64,000 nt of DNA from [Borrelia] lusitaniae (lineage in GTDB: Bacteria > Spirochaetota > Spirochaetia > Borreliales > Borreliaceae). Every line of letters begins with the position of its first letter. The stretch's first letter is position 1. The notes below the pieces were generated by a model. That model worked only from the letters and a program-made list of their open reading frames with translations, was not told the origin of the DNA and ran no database searches. The DNA lies in assembly GCF_030440365.1 (NCBI RefSeq), contig NZ_CP124050.1:124001-188000 (forward strand). Direction: 5' to 3'. Made by a program: the position numbers and the translations under genes. This document shows positions 27,406 to 37,639 of this stretch, in pieces.

Positions 27406-28611
27406 ATGCCAAATTTTTGTTTATTCAACTCAAAATCCGTTTTAACTGGAAATGACAAACTGGATAATTCAGCAGTCCTAATTAAAGATAATAAAATTTT
27501 TGATATTGTGACATCTGATAGACTTAAAAAAATGGATCTTAAAGAATACCAAATGATTGATACAAAAGGCAATTATATAACTCCTGGTCTTTACGACAAT
27601 CATATTCATGGATTTCATGGGCATGGTACAGACAAGTGCTCAACAGAATCAATACTTAAAATGTCAGAACATTTAGCTCAATACGGCGTAGTAGGATTTT
27701 TGCCAACTCTTTATCCAAGACCAATAGAAGAAATGATTCAAACAATAAAAGCTTGTACAGCAGCAATTGGCAAAGAAAAGGGAGCTAAAATTCTAGGACT
27801 TCACCTTGAAGGACCATTTTTTTCTCCTGAGAAAAGAGGGGCGCACCCTGTTTCTTATCTTCACGAACCAAGCATTAAAGTTATGAAAAAACTAATAGAT
27901 GCAGCTGGTGGGGTATTTGCAGGATCAAACGGCAAAAAAAAAACACACATAAGTACAATGACTGTTGCTCCTGAGCTTAAAGGCATGAGAGAACTTGCAA
28001 TATTTTGCCTTGAAAACAATATCAACCTTCAAGCAGGACACACAAACGCAAAATATGAAAATATGATCGAGGGATTTCAAGTTGGGATACTTCACACAAC
28101 ACATTTTTTCAACGCAATGTCAAAACTTGACCACAGAAATCCAAATGCAATAGGAGCAGTATTAATACACGGCGATGTCTCTTGTGAAATTATTGCAGAC
28201 GGTTACCATATACACCCAAAATTAGTTTTAATGCTTAGAAAGCTTAAAGATATAAGCAAAATAGTACTTGTAACTGACGGACTTACTCCAAATTTTCAAA
28301 CTTCTGGAAAACTAATTGCAAACGGAGATGAAGTTTATATTGCAGAAGATGGATTATTCCATAGCATAAAAAGCAACACAATAGCTGGATCAACACTTAC
28401 AATGATACAAGGTCTTAAAAATTTAGTAGAATTCGGCTACAGTTTGAGTGATGCTGTTCAAGCAAGCTCATACAATCCAACAAGAATTCTAAATATTGAC
28501 AACAAAGGGTTAATATGCCATGGATATGATGCAAACATAAATGTCTTAGATAAAGATTTTAATCTAAAGCTAACAATGATAGAATCTAAAATAATTTTTA
28601 ACAATCTCTAG
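27406..28611 (+). CDS. nagA: N-acetylglucosamine-6-phosphate deacetylase
   Basis: Removes acetate from GlcNAc-6-P, giving glucosamine-6-P for NagB. Amidohydrolase motifs are visible: [11 protein letters not shown] near residue 65, [23 protein letters not shown] and L-V-T-D-G-L (catalytic Asp). I start at the second in-frame ATG (27406) because AAGGA at 27393-27397 is 8 nt before it; the ATG at 27400 is only 2 nt away. It pairs with nagB 26 nt downstream. As far as I know Borrelia needs host or tick-derived GlcNAc/chitobiose for its wall and for carbon. Confidence 0.95.
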   Translation: MPNFCLFNSKSVLTGNDKLDNSAVLIKDNKIFDIVTSDRLKKMDLKEYQMIDTKGNYITPGLYDNHIHGFHGHGTDKCSTESILKMSEHLAQYGVVGFLPTLYPRPIEEMIQTIKACTAAIGKEKGAKILGLHLEGPFFSPEKRGAHPVSYLHEPSIKVMKKLIDAAGGVFAGSNGKKKTHISTMTVAPELKGMRELAIFCLENNINLQAGHTNAKYENMIEGFQVGILHTTHFFNAMSKLDHRNPNAIGAVLIHGDVSCEIIADGYHIHPKLVLMLRKLKDISKIVLVTDGLTPNFQTSGKLIANGDEVYIAEDGLFHSIKSNTIAGSTLTMIQGLKNLVEFGYSLSDAVQASSYNPTRILNIDNKGLICHGYDANINVLDKDFNLKLTMIESKIIFNNL

Positions 28612-28637
28612 CTTTAACCCATTTTAAGGAGATCAAA

Positions 28638-29444
28638 ATGAGACTAATAATCAGACCCACATACGAAGACATATCAAAGTGGGCAGCCAATCATGTAGCA
28701 CAAAAAATTAAAGAATTTTTTCCAACAAAACAAAAACCATTTATCCTTGGACTTCCAACGGGAAGCTCTCCAATCAGTATGTACAAGAATTTAATTAAAT
28801 TAAATAAAGATAAAAAAATTTCATTTGAAAATGTCATAACTTTTAATATGGATGAATACATAGGAATTGAAACAAATCATCCTGAAAGTTACCATTCATT
28901 TATGTGGAATAATTTTTTTTCTCACATTGATATTAAAAAAGAAAACATAAATATACTAAATGGAAATGCTTCAAATCTCCAAAAAGAATGTGAAGAATAT
29001 GAAAAAAAAATCAAATCTTTGGGGGGAATAATGCTTTTTGTAGGTGGAATCGGCCCTGATGGTCACATTGCTTTTAACGAACCGGGCTCCTCCTTAACAT
29101 CAAGAACAAGAATTAAAACTTTAACCCAAGATACAATAATTGCTAATTCAAGATTTTTTGAAGGAAATGTGAACAAAGTTCCCAAAAGCGCTCTAACTGT
29201 TGGAATTGGAACAATTATGGATTCACAAGAAATTTTAATAATAGTAAACGGACACAACAAAGCAAGAGCCTTAAAACATGCTATTGAGAAAGGTGTTAAT
29301 CATATGTGGACAATTAGCGCACTTCAGTTACATAAAAATGCAATCATAGTATCTGATAAAAATGCAACTTATGAATTAAAAGTCGGAACAGTAGAATACT
29401 TTAACGACATAGAAAAAGAAAACTTTAATAATGACTTAAAATAA
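28638..29444 (+). CDS. nagB: Glucosamine-6-phosphate deaminase
   Basis: Converts glucosamine-6-P to fructose-6-P and ammonia, feeding glycolysis. The family motifs are G-L-P-T-G-S-S-P near residue 38, F-N-M-D-E-Y with catalytic Asp72, and [17 protein letters not shown]. The 268-residue length is normal. AAGGAG precedes the ATG. Second gene of the nagA-nagB operon. Confidence 0.97.
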   Translation: MRLIIRPTYEDISKWAANHVAQKIKEFFPTKQKPFILGLPTGSSPISMYKNLIKLNKDKKISFENVITFNMDEYIGIETNHPESYHSFMWNNFFSHIDIKKENINILNGNASNLQKECEEYEKKIKSLGGIMLFVGGIGPDGHIAFNEPGSSLTSRTRIKTLTQDTIIANSRFFEGNVNKVPKSALTVGIGTIMDSQEILIIVNGHNKARALKHAIEKGVNHMWTISALQLHKNAIIVSDKNATYELKVGTVEYFNDIEKENFNNDLK

Positions 29445-29472
29445 AGTACTTAAGCATTTTAGAAAAAACTTT

Positions 29473-29497
29473 AAGATTAAAAAATCTTTATTTTTAT
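29473..29497 (+). terminator. Weak terminator after nagB
   Basis: AAGATT (29473-29478), loop AAAA, AATCTT (29483-29488), followed by TATTTTTAT. The stem is only 6 bp and AT-rich. Confidence 0.45.
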
Positions 29498-29504
29498 AAA
29501 ATAA

Positions 29505-29521
29505 AAGCTAACTATTAGCTT
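29505..29521 (-). terminator. Terminator overlapping the sodA stop codon
   Basis: AAGCTAA (29505-29511) and TTAGCTT (29515-29521) form a 7-bp stem with a 3-nt loop. Leftward it is followed by TTATTTTATAAAAAT. The TAG stop of sodA lies within the 3' half of the hairpin and the loop edge. Confidence 0.55.
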
Positions 29522-30119
29522 CATTGTAAATTTTTGAAACTTCTTCCCAATTTAAAGCTTTTAAAAATGCATCGACATATTCAATTCTTCTATTTTGATA
29601 TTTAAGATAATAGGCATGCTCCCAAACATCAATACCTAAAATAGGTTCATAAGACTTCATTAAAGGACTATCCTGATTAGGCATTGAAATAACTTTAAGC
29701 CCACTCTTAGGACACAAAGCTAACCATGCCCAACCACTCCCAAAAATTTTCATTGCAGCATCTCTCAAGCTAGCCTTAAGAACATCTAGACTTCCAAAAA
29801 CTGTATTAACATCATTTGAAAACTTTTCTAAAAGATTGCTCTTATTTCCTGGTTTTAAAGTTCTAAAATATAAAGTATGGTTTGAATAACCCCCAGCATT
29901 ATTTCTTATTAAGGTTTGAAATTCATCTGGAAAATCATTAATATTTCTTAATATGCTTGAGACATCCTTTAAATGACTTTTCCCCATTTTTTCAAAAATA
30001 GAATTCAAATTTATTACAAAACCATTATGATGCTTACTGTGATGAATTTCCATGGTTTTAGCATCAATGTATGGCTCCACAGCATCATAATTATAACCAA
30101 GTTCTGGCAGTTTAAACAT
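29508..30119 (-). CDS. sodA: Superoxide dismutase (Mn/Fe family)
   Basis: Cytoplasmic superoxide dismutase. The four metal ligands are in place: His26, His81, Asp164 and His168 (D-V-W-E-H-A-Y-Y). N-A-G-G-Y-S-N-H-T and G-S-G-W-A-W-L are typical. The 203-residue length is normal. Literature on Borrelia describes an iron-independent organism with a manganese enzyme; the sequence alone does not fix the metal. AGGAGG precedes the ATG. It follows secA by 14 nt on the same strand. Confidence 0.96.
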   Translation of the reverse strand: MFKLPELGYNYDAVEPYIDAKTMEIHHSKHHNGFVINLNSIFEKMGKSHLKDVSSILRNINDFPDEFQTLIRNNAGGYSNHTLYFRTLKPGNKSNLLEKFSNDVNTVFGSLDVLKASLRDAAMKIFGSGWAWLALCPKSGLKVISMPNQDSPLMKSYEPILGIDVWEHAYYLKYQNRRIEYVDAFLKALNWEEVSKIYNEANS

Positions 30120-30133
30120 AAAAACCTCCTGTT

Positions 30134-32833
30134 TTAACTTTTACCATGACAATTTTTATATTTCTTCCCACTTCCACAATAACAAGGCTCATTTCTACCT
30201 ATTTTAGGAGAACTTCTAACCACTTGAACATTAGAATGGCTTTTATTTTCATTAATAATAATTCCTGAAAGTTCTTTATGAACTGAATTAACATTTTTAG
30301 ACTTTTTTACTGACTTAAAGTCGGAAGAATTACTATCCAATTTTAACTGAAGAACACGTCTTATAGTAAAAACTTTAATGTCTTTAATAAGTTCGCTAAA
30401 TATTAAAAATCCCTCTTCTTTGTACTCTGTAATTGGATTTTTATTAGCATAAGACCTTAGATAAACAGCCTCTCTTAAAGAATCTAAATTTGCAAGGTGC
30501 TCTTGAAATTTAAAATCAATATTTTTCAAATATTCATATCTTAAAAATCCATTAAAAAGATCCCTACCGATCAAATTTTCCTTCTCATCTAAATTTGCCT
30601 TTGCTATTTGCATTAACTTAGCCTTTAAATCAAGAGGATTAATATTTTCAATAGGCCCAAGACTCTCAAGCATATAGGCAAAAATTGAATTTATTTCATT
30701 TAAAAAAACATTTGAAGCTCTAAGGCTTTTTATCCCGTCAAGCAAAAAACTAAGATATTCTTCTAAAGCAATAAGAATACGATCCTTAATCGCTGTATCT
30801 TCAAGAATAGAGTTTCTCTGTTCATAAATAAAATCTCTCTGCTTTGTAATAACATCATCATACTCTAATAAATGTTTTCTAATTTCAAAATTTCTGTCTT
30901 CTACTCTTTTTTGGGCATTAATTAAAGATTTGGTTAAAAGAGAGTGCGTAATAGGCTCTCCTGTTGCCATTCCAAGCTTGCCCATTAATGATCTTAGGTT
31001 GTCTCCCGCAAAAAGACGCATTAAATCATCCTCAAGGGACACATAAAATCTTGAACGCCCAGGATCACCTTGTCTTCCACTACGCCCACGAAGCTGGTTA
31101 TCTATTCGCCTTGATTCGTGACGCTCACTACCAATAACATAAAGCCCGCCAAGACTTTTAACTTCATTATAGTCTTTTAAATAATTTTCTCTTTCATTTT
31201 TAACAGCCTCTTGAAATTCTTCAAGACTTACATTAGTTCCAATTTTCTTTCTAACCCTGTGTTCAATATTGCCCCCAAGTTTAATATCCGTACCACGACC
31301 AGCCATATTTGTTGCTATTGTAACCGCATATTTTGCCCCAGCTTCAGCAATAATAAATGCTTCTCGAGAATGATTTTTTGCATTAAGAACTTCATGCTTA
31401 ATGCCTCTACTTTTAAACATAGCTGATAAAATCTCAGATTTTTCAATAGAAACAGTTCCCACTAAAACCGGCTGTCCCTTTTTGTAAGTTTTATAAACCT
31501 CATCTGTAATCGCATTAAACTTAAACTCTTCTGTATAATAAATAGTATCATCCTCATCTATTCGTGCTAACAATCTATTTGTTGGAACTACAATTACATC
31601 AAGATTATATATCTTATGAAATTCTTTAGCTTCTGTATCAGCTGTACCTGTCATGCCAGAAATTTTATCAAACATTCTAAATAGATTTTGAAAAGTAATC
31701 GTTGCCATAGTCTTATTTTCATTAGCAACTCTAACTCCTTCTTTAGCCTCAATGGCTTGATGAAGTCCATCAGAATATCTTCGACCTGTTAAAACTCGAC
31801 CGGTAAATTCATCTACAATCTCAACTCCAGAATCACCAACAATATATTCTCTATTTTTTAAAAAAAGCAAATGTGCCTTCAAGGCCTGAGTCATGTAATG
31901 AACATAATTAAAATTTGAATCAGTATACATAGACCCACTAATAATGCCTTTAGAAACTAAAAGCTGTTCAAGATTATTAAGTCCTTTGGCAGTAAAAGAA
32001 ATTCTTTTGGATTTTTCATCAACAGTATAATCGCCATCAAGATCATCTATTTCTAAAGGATAATCACCTGTTTTGGAATCCTTGGAACACTCTTTTAAAA
32101 AAGATACAAGAGAATTAACCTCAAGATAAGCATTGGTGCTACCCTCAGTAGGCCCTGAAATAATCAAAGGTGTTCTTGCTTCATCAATTAAAATAGAATC
32201 AATCTCATCAATAATACAATAATTAAACTTTCTTAAAGATTTTTCATTCAAGTCATAGCGCATATTATCTCTTAAGTAATCAAATCCAAGTTCATTATTT
32301 GTAACATAAGTAATGTCTTTGGCATATTGAGCTTTTCTTAGCTCGTAATCCATATTAGATAGAACAACCCCTACACTAACACCTAAAAGATCAAAAACCG
32401 GCTTCATCCAATTGGAATCCCGCTCTGCTAGATAATCATTAACAGTAACAATAATAACTCCATCTCCTGTCAAACTATTCAAATAAGCCGCTTGAACTGA
32501 CGAAAGGGTTTTTCCCTCTCCTGTTTTCATCTCTATTATTTTACCTTTGTGAAGAGCAAGTCCTGCAATGATTTGCACATCATAAGGCCTTTCTTTAAGA
32601 CGTCTTCTAGCAGCTTCTCTAGATAGAGTAAAAGCTCGCTCTAAAATACTCTCCAAAGAATTGCCCAATTTTAATTCATCTTTAAGCTTTTGTGTCTCTT
32701 TTGAAAAATCTTCATCTGATAACAATAATGCCCAACGCTCAAGCTTATTAATATTTCTTAAAGTTGGAAGGTAATCTTTTAAATCTCTTTTGCTTTTTGA
32801 GCCAATAGTTGTCTCAAGTACTGCTTTTAACAT
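30134..32833 (-). CDS. secA: Preprotein translocase ATPase SecA
   Basis: Motor that drives proteins through SecYEG. Walker A M-K-T-G-E-G-K-T is at 102-109, DEID at 209-212, and helicase motifs [10 protein letters not shown] and [11 protein letters not shown] follow. The C-terminal zinc-binding tail is complete (C884-x-C886-x8-C895-H896), which suggests SecB- or ribosome-type contacts. At 899 residues it is full length. The nearest AGGAG is about 14 nt from the ATG, which is far. It is divergent from the lipoprotein gene at 32902 and heads a possible secA-sodA transcript. Confidence 0.97.
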   Translation of the reverse strand: MLKAVLETTIGSKSKRDLKDYLPTLRNINKLERWALLLSDEDFSKETQKLKDELKLGNSLESILERAFTLSREAARRRLKERPYDVQIIAGLALHKGKIIEMKTGEGKTLSSVQAAYLNSLTGDGVIIVTVNDYLAERDSNWMKPVFDLLGVSVGVVLSNMDYELRKAQYAKDITYVTNNELGFDYLRDNMRYDLNEKSLRKFNYCIIDEIDSILIDEARTPLIISGPTEGSTNAYLEVNSLVSFLKECSKDSKTGDYPLEIDDLDGDYTVDEKSKRISFTAKGLNNLEQLLVSKGIISGSMYTDSNFNYVHYMTQALKAHLLFLKNREYIVGDSGVEIVDEFTGRVLTGRRYSDGLHQAIEAKEGVRVANENKTMATITFQNLFRMFDKISGMTGTADTEAKEFHKIYNLDVIVVPTNRLLARIDEDDTIYYTEEFKFNAITDEVYKTYKKGQPVLVGTVSIEKSEILSAMFKSRGIKHEVLNAKNHSREAFIIAEAGAKYAVTIATNMAGRGTDIKLGGNIEHRVRKKIGTNVSLEEFQEAVKNERENYLKDYNEVKSLGGLYVIGSERHESRRIDNQLRGRSGRQGDPGRSRFYVSLEDDLMRLFAGDNLRSLMGKLGMATGEPITHSLLTKSLINAQKRVEDRNFEIRKHLLEYDDVITKQRDFIYEQRNSILEDTAIKDRILIALEEYLSFLLDGIKSLRASNVFLNEINSIFAYMLESLGPIENINPLDLKAKLMQIAKANLDEKENLIGRDLFNGFLRYEYLKNIDFKFQEHLANLDSLREAVYLRSYANKNPITEYKEEGFLIFSELIKDIKVFTIRRVLQLKLDSNSSDFKSVKKSKNVNSVHKELSGIIINENKSHSNVQVVRSSPKIGRNEPCYCGSGKKYKNCHGKS

Positions 32834-32858
32834 GTTGGGTATTAATTCTCCTAAATAA

Positions 32859-32887
32859 TTGACTTAAAGTCATTTTTCATTTTAAAT
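32859..32887 (+). promoter_or_regulatory. Promoter of the 32902 lipoprotein gene
   Basis: -35 TTGACT (32859-32864), 17 nt, -10 TTAAAT (32882-32887). The -35 lies in a 13-nt inverted repeat TGACTT-A-AAGTCA (32860-32872), in the 68-nt divergent gap with secA. The predicted leader is about 8 nt or less. Confidence 0.5.
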
Positions 32888-32901
32888 GATAATATAAAAA
32901 T

Positions 32902-34038
32902 ATGAAAAAACACTATAAAGTTTTTACATTAAGTTTACTTTTTGCAATTATATCATGTAATACTAAAACTTTAAACGAACTAGGAGAAGAACAATTTAAG
33001 ATACCATTTGGAACACTTCCTGGTGCAATAATGCCTCTGGATAACAGATTTACAAATTCAAGATTTGATATCAAAACGTATAATGGGCTAGTGTACATTG
33101 CAGAAATAAAAACAAATAAATTAATGATTTTTAACTCATATGGAAAACTAATACAAACTTATCAAAATGGAATATTTAAAACAAACCCCGATTTGAAAAT
33201 AAAAAAAATAGATTTTGAAGGAATTCAAGCAATATATCCACTAAAAGATTTCATTATTGTAGCAGACAAACTAAATAATAAAAAATCCAAATTCAATCAA
33301 AAAGAAAATATTGCCTACTTTATGAGAATATTAATAATAAACAAAAATTCATCTGTGGAAATTTTAGGTCAAGAAGGTTTAAATGGCACGCCATTTCCAC
33401 AAATTTACGATGTTAACGTTGATGAGAATGGCAACATTGCAATAATATCAATATATAGCGAAGGCTATATAATATATTCTTATAATAAAGAATTTTCTCC
33501 ACTTTATAAAATTTACGTCAATAAAAACCTGCTAAAAATAGCAGACAATCAAAAGAAAAAACACAATATTTCAATAGACAAGGTTTTTTTTGAAGTTAAC
33601 AAAAAAACTCTTTATGTAAAAATCACTTACTATGAAAACATTAACGATGATGAAAATATAAACGATCTTGGAATTAAAATTAAAGATCAATATGTCTATA
33701 AAATGAGCTTGAAAAAAAACAAAGAATTCGAAGTAATAAGTAAAATCCCCCTTCCTAAAAACTTACTAGATGATAAACAGGAAAGCTTTATAAACATTAT
33801 AAAAATACAAAAAGACAAAATAATAGCATCTACTAATATGAAAAATTTATCCAACAATTTAATATGGAAATTAGACAACAAGGGTTCAATTAAAGAGCAA
33901 ATAGTTTTAATTGAACCACCAAATTTAATATTTCTCTCTGAGAGTTTATCTAAAGATGGAATACTTAGCATACTTTATGGTGGAAAAACTGGCATTAGTG
34001 TTTATTGGTGGAATTTAAACACATTATTAAAATTATAA
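32902..34038 (+). CDS. Lipoprotein with propeller-like repeats, function unknown
   Basis: A 378-residue lipoprotein: the signal peptide ends A-I-I-S-C (Cys19). The body has recurring strands such as I-K-T-Y-N-G-L-V-Y-I-A-E-I-K-T-N-K-L-M-I-F-N-S and D-V-N-V-D-E-N-G-N-I-A-I-I-S-I-Y-S, the pattern of a beta-propeller (NHL-like). I do not recognise a function. No Shine-Dalgarno precedes the ATG; -10-like elements (TTAAAT at 32882, or TGATAATAT at 32887-32895) end 6-14 nt upstream, so the mRNA is probably leaderless or nearly so. Genes downstream are spaced 28 and 3 nt, suggesting an operon. Confidence 0.75.
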   Translation: MKKHYKVFTLSLLFAIISCNTKTLNELGEEQFKIPFGTLPGAIMPLDNRFTNSRFDIKTYNGLVYIAEIKTNKLMIFNSYGKLIQTYQNGIFKTNPDLKIKKIDFEGIQAIYPLKDFIIVADKLNNKKSKFNQKENIAYFMRILIINKNSSVEILGQEGLNGTPFPQIYDVNVDENGNIAIISIYSEGYIIYSYNKEFSPLYKIYVNKNLLKIADNQKKKHNISIDKVFFEVNKKTLYVKITYYENINDDENINDLGIKIKDQYVYKMSLKKNKEFEVISKIPLPKNLLDDKQESFINIIKIQKDKIIASTNMKNLSNNLIWKLDNKGSIKEQIVLIEPPNLIFLSESLSKDGILSILYGGKTGISVYWWNLNTLLKL

Positions 34039-34066
34039 TTATCCAAAGGTTAAATTTGCAAACATA

Positions 34067-34495
34067 ATGAAAAAGATTAATTGCGATCAACAATTAGAAG
34101 TTGAATATCAAAAAAGAATGAAAAAACATATCTTTGTTGGGATAATCTTTGTTATAATTCTTTTATTTTTAAAAATTTTACTAATTCCTAGAATTCAAAA
34201 TCGCGAAAAAAATGAAAACAATATCAACATGATAATAAGCTACAAACAAGACAAAAGCAGATTATCGCTAACAATAAACATAAAAACAAAAAAAATCTCT
34301 AATCTGGGAAAAGCTAAATTAGATATTTATCTGGACAATAGATTGATTGAAAGCAATATTCTTTATATAAGCAGTAAAAACTTTAAAACATATGCTAATA
34401 TAATCTATCAAAATGAAAGTTTATTAAGTATAATACTAAAGAGCAATGATAATAACAATGCTTTTTATAGCAAAAGAATAAAACCTAGGGGATAA
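34067..34495 (+). CDS. Small membrane-anchored protein, function unknown
   Basis: 142 residues. A basic N-terminus is followed by one strong membrane helix (about residues 20-42, H-I-F-V-G-I-I-F-V-I-I-L-L-F-L) and a ~95-residue C-terminal domain of alternating beta-type segments, likely outside the inner membrane. It is rich in Lys, Asn and Ile. The ATG at 34067 has only a distant AAAGG; an internal ATG at 34115 would remove the first 16 residues but keep the helix. It lies between the lipoprotein and a four-helix membrane protein, perhaps one operon. No known family recognised. Confidence 0.6.
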   Translation: MKKINCDQQLEVEYQKRMKKHIFVGIIFVIILLFLKILLIPRIQNREKNENNINMIISYKQDKSRLSLTINIKTKKISNLGKAKLDIYLDNRLIESNILYISSKNFKTYANIIYQNESLLSIILKSNDNNNAFYSKRIKPRG

Positions 34496-34498
34496 AAT

Positions 34499-34915
34499 AT
34501 GATGCAAATATACTTCATGTCTGTTTTACTTAACATCTTGGGAGGAATAATACTTGCATTCCCAATGTTAATAGAAAAATTCCAATTTTTTAAAATTTTT
34601 GAAGATTTTGTCAATTTAATAAACGATAATAAAAAAGTAAAAAGTATTTTTGGATTATTATTTTTAATAACTAGCACCCTTGAAATAATTAAGCCCTACA
34701 AATTACCAATAATTGGTAATTTAATTCCGGCCATAAGTTTATTTTTAATTGGATTTATCTTATTTTTAAAACAAAAATTACCAACAGAAGTTCAAAATAA
34801 TCAAAAATATGGAAAATTTCAATCAATACTTGAAAATAATCAGCAGTTAATTGGCATTATGTCAATCATTATAGGAATAATTCATTTTATAGCAGCAGAA
34901 ATACCTTTATTGTAA
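34499..34915 (+). CDS. Multi-pass membrane protein, function unknown
   Basis: 138 residues with about four hydrophobic helices (roughly 6-24, 50-64, 68-90 and 117-137), so an integral inner-membrane protein. GGGGA lies 8 nt before the ATG and overlaps the end of the previous gene, which suggests coupling. The loops are short and basic. I recognise no transporter or enzyme signature. Confidence 0.65.
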   Translation: MMQIYFMSVLLNILGGIILAFPMLIEKFQFFKIFEDFVNLINDNKKVKSIFGLLFLITSTLEIIKPYKLPIIGNLIPAISLFLIGFILFLKQKLPTEVQNNQKYGKFQSILENNQQLIGIMSIIIGIIHFIAAEIPLL

Positions 34916-34963
34916 GATTAAAATAAAAATGCAATTTTAAAAAATAAAACTACTAAAAGCGAT

Positions 34964-34992
34964 TTTACTTTAACATAAGCATTCTATATTAT
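34964..34992 (+). promoter_or_regulatory. Candidate promoter for the S2-type pair
   Basis: TTTACT (34964-34969), 17 nt, TATTAT (34987-34992). This gives a leader of about 58 nt with AAGGAAG before the ATG at 35057. Confidence 0.4.
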
Positions 34993-35056
34993 TAGAACTT
35001 AATTTGATTTTAATTACCGCTCAATAAAGCTCATAAAATGGTATAAGGAAGAAGAT

Positions 35057-35776
35057 ATGGTAATATTTAGAACATATAAACATTTAAAATTAATAATAAT
35101 ACTTGTATTAATGCTTAGTTGCGCTTTTTTTAAAAAACCACAATCCGTAAAACAAGAAAGCGATACTGGAAAACCAGTAAACGATGAAAAATTACATCTA
35201 ATGTACGGCAAAATTTTGAATAAAAAATTGCCAGTCGTTAATAGCACTCATGACGTAACCTGGATCAAAACAAAGGCAATGATAATACTAGATGAACATG
35301 GAGAAGCAATACCGGAATTTAAAAACAAATTTGGATATTCTTATATACTCTCTCCTATAAAAATGGACGGCAAACATAGCAATCTTACATCACTATTAAT
35401 ACTTTTTGAAACAACTAAAAATGGAAATAAAGAATATGAAATTGAAGATATTAAACTTGTAACAGCTGGTTCCAATCTAGAGCTTAAAAATCCTCTTCTA
35501 GCTGTTGAAGCTTCACAAGAAGAAGGATATGTCACTGCATACCCATTTGGAATATTGATGGACGAAGAACTGAAAAAAGCTTTTAAATTAACATATCAAA
35601 ATGGTCGCTGGAATTATATGCTTGCAGATTTAACTGTCAAAAACAAACTTACTCAAAAAACTAAAATTTATAAAATTTCTCTTAATTCAAAATTAGTTAT
35701 TGACTTTTTAAAAGAAGTACTAAAAGAAAATCCTATTCTAAAAGACATAGGTGGGGATCTATTTGAAGATATATAA
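35057..35776 (+). CDS. S2-type lipoprotein
   Basis: A 239-residue lipoprotein whose signal peptide ends L-M-L-S-C (Cys22). From memory the B31 counterpart is annotated as an S2-related antigen. The C-terminal half has Y-Q-N-G-R-W-N-Y-M-L-A-D-L-T-V-K-N followed by T-K-I-Y-K-I-S-L-N-S-K, shared with the next gene, so the two are tandem paralogues. Surface or periplasmic location cannot be decided from sequence. AAGGAAG precedes the ATG. Its 3' end is only 22 nt from the next start. Confidence 0.75.
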   Translation: MVIFRTYKHLKLIIILVLMLSCAFFKKPQSVKQESDTGKPVNDEKLHLMYGKILNKKLPVVNSTHDVTWIKTKAMIILDEHGEAIPEFKNKFGYSYILSPIKMDGKHSNLTSLLILFETTKNGNKEYEIEDIKLVTAGSNLELKNPLLAVEASQEEGYVTAYPFGILMDEELKKAFKLTYQNGRWNYMLADLTVKNKLTQKTKIYKISLNSKLVIDFLKEVLKENPILKDIGGDLFEDI

Positions 35777-35798
35777 ATACAAAAAAAAGGCAATATTA

Positions 35799-36485
35799 AT
35801 GAATCTTAAAAAATTTATTTTAACTTTAATAATTCTTTTTCTAGCTAAAAATATTTTTTCTAAAAACGAAATTAACATCTTCGAAAATAACAATTATATT
35901 GTAAAAGAAAATATAAAAATAAAAATAAAAAAACTAAAACAAAGTTTTTTACTTGCATCTGTTGACATTGCCATTAGCCAACCTTACATGGAATTAGTAG
36001 ATTTGAATGGAGAACCAATAAAAGAACTTGCTGGAATTAGCTATTCATTTATAAATGCATTTTCAAAAATTGGATCTTCTGCTATTATTTCGTTTGACCT
36101 ATCAAACGAAGCTTCTAATAAATACAAAATCACAAAATTAGAATTTTTAAGTCCAGACAAAGGCAATTTTATTGCTTATTTAAGCAGCCTTGCTGGTGGA
36201 AAGCAAAAATCAAAAAAAGAACTTGCAAAAGACGCTTATTCATTTGGCACACTAAGAACTGAATCTCTTTCAAAAACAATTGCAGAATATTACAAGAATA
36301 ATAACTGGTATTATATTTTAGCAGCAATAACAGTAGAAAATAATATAAATAAAGAAGCTAAAATACATGAAATTAGAATTAACCCCAAAATATATAATGA
36401 TTTCCAAAAAGAATTGAGATTGCATTTTAAAGGCAATCAATTAAAAAATTTTCCAATACCGATTATAGAAGAAATCACAACTTAA
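35799..36485 (+). CDS. Exported paralogue of the S2-type lipoprotein
   Basis: 228 residues from ATG 35799, chosen because AAAAAGG lies 8 nt upstream; an upstream in-frame ATG at 35751 lies inside the previous gene and has no site. The N-terminus is a signal peptide (M-N-L-K-K-F-I-L-T-L-I-I-L-F-L-A) ending N-I-F-S with no lipobox Cys, so probably signal-peptidase-I cleaved and periplasmic. The C-terminal half (Y-Y-K-N-N-N-W-Y-Y-I-L-A-A-I-T-V-E-N ... A-K-I-H-E-I-R-I-N-P-K) aligns with the upstream lipoprotein. Function unknown. Confidence 0.72.
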   Translation: MNLKKFILTLIILFLAKNIFSKNEINIFENNNYIVKENIKIKIKKLKQSFLLASVDIAISQPYMELVDLNGEPIKELAGISYSFINAFSKIGSSAIISFDLSNEASNKYKITKLEFLSPDKGNFIAYLSSLAGGKQKSKKELAKDAYSFGTLRTESLSKTIAEYYKNNNWYYILAAITVENNINKEAKIHEIRINPKIYNDFQKELRLHFKGNQLKNFPIPIIEEITT

Positions 36486-36498
36486 TAGAAAAAAGATT

Positions 36499-36529
36499 TT
36501 GACTTTTCTAAGAGATCTAAATGTAAGAT
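36499..36529 (+). promoter_or_regulatory. Candidate promoter for alr
   Basis: TTGACT (36499-36504), 19-nt spacer, TAAGAT (36524-36529). Transcription would begin within about 3 nt of the alr ATG, and no ribosome site is present. Confidence 0.4.
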
Positions 36530-36538
36530 AATAAAATA

Positions 36539-37639
36539 ATGAGCATTAACAAAACAATAATAATAAATTTAAATAATTTAGAACATAACTTAAATTTAAT
36601 TAAAAGTAAAATTGGTGAAAAAGAAATAGTGGCTACCTTAAAAGGTGACGCATATGGTCACGGATTTATAAATATCTTTAAATTTTTAAAAAAGAAAAAA
36701 ATAAATTATTTTGGACTTTCTAATATTGAAGATGCTAAAACACTTAAAAAAATTGATAAAAATATAAAAATATTAATGTACATTAAAGTGGATAAAAAAG
36801 AAATTAAAAATTTGATTAAACTTGATTTACTGCCATTTGTTGCTGATTTTGAATATCTATTTTTAATAGAAAAAGAATGTGAATTGCAAAAAAAGAAAAT
36901 AAAAGTCCATTTAAAAATTGATATTGGAATGAATAGATATGGAATAAAAATAGATAATGCCCTTGAAATAGCCACATATATTCAAAATTCAAAATTTCTC
37001 GAACTAGAAGGAATCTGCTCACATCTCCCATCAACAGAAAACTTTAAAACTACACAACAACAAATAGAGCAATTTTTATTTTTTTTGGAAACACTCAAAC
37101 AAAAAAACATAAATCCAAAATTTGTCCATATTTCTAATTCAGGACACATTGCCAACTACAAACTAAGTCCACAATTTAATATGGTAAGACCGGGCCTTAT
37201 TCTTTACGGTTACTATCCATCACCAAAAAATAAAAAAACTACTCTAAATTTTAAACCTGTATTAAATTTATTTTCAAAAGTAGTATTTATAAAAAATGTA
37301 AAAAAAGGTGAAAAAATTTCATATTCAGGAAGATTTCAAGCCAAAGAGGATATGAAAATAGGAATTATTCCAATCGGATATTTTGACGGAATACCTCAAA
37401 ATATAAACAATGATTTTTATTTTTTAATAAACAATAAAAAATGTAAAATAAGGGGAAAGGTTTGCATGAATCTAACAATAGTAGAAATTCCCAAAGATTT
37501 AAAAGTTCAAACAGGCTCAAAAGTAGAAATTGTATCAGAAAAATTAAGCATAGATGTAATGAGCAAATTTTCTAAAAGAAGTCAGTATGAATTACTATGC
37601 AATATAGGAAAATATGAAAAAAGAAAATACCTAGATTAA
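36539..37639 (+). CDS. alr: Alanine racemase
   Basis: PLP enzyme making D-alanine for peptidoglycan. The PLP lysine is Lys35 in L-K-G-D-A-Y-G-H-G. The second catalytic residue, Tyr, is in K-I-S-Y-S-G-R-F, and G-I-I-P-I-G-Y-F-D-G-I-P follows. The first residues are M-S-I-N-K-T-I-I-I-N-L-N-N-L. At 366 residues it is normal. It is very rich in Lys/Asn/Ile, as for other plus-strand genes here. The ATG lacks a Shine-Dalgarno and sits at the predicted transcription start. Its last 9 nt overlap the converging repeat-protein gene. Confidence 0.95.
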   Translation: MSINKTIIINLNNLEHNLNLIKSKIGEKEIVATLKGDAYGHGFINIFKFLKKKKINYFGLSNIEDAKTLKKIDKNIKILMYIKVDKKEIKNLIKLDLLPFVADFEYLFLIEKECELQKKKIKVHLKIDIGMNRYGIKIDNALEIATYIQNSKFLELEGICSHLPSTENFKTTQQQIEQFLFFLETLKQKNINPKFVHISNSGHIANYKLSPQFNMVRPGLILYGYYPSPKNKKTTLNFKPVLNLFSKVVFIKNVKKGEKISYSGRFQAKEDMKIGIIPIGYFDGIPQNINNDFYFLINNKKCKIRGKVCMNLTIVEIPKDLKVQTGSKVEIVSEKLSIDVMSKFSKRSQYELLCNIGKYEKRKYLD

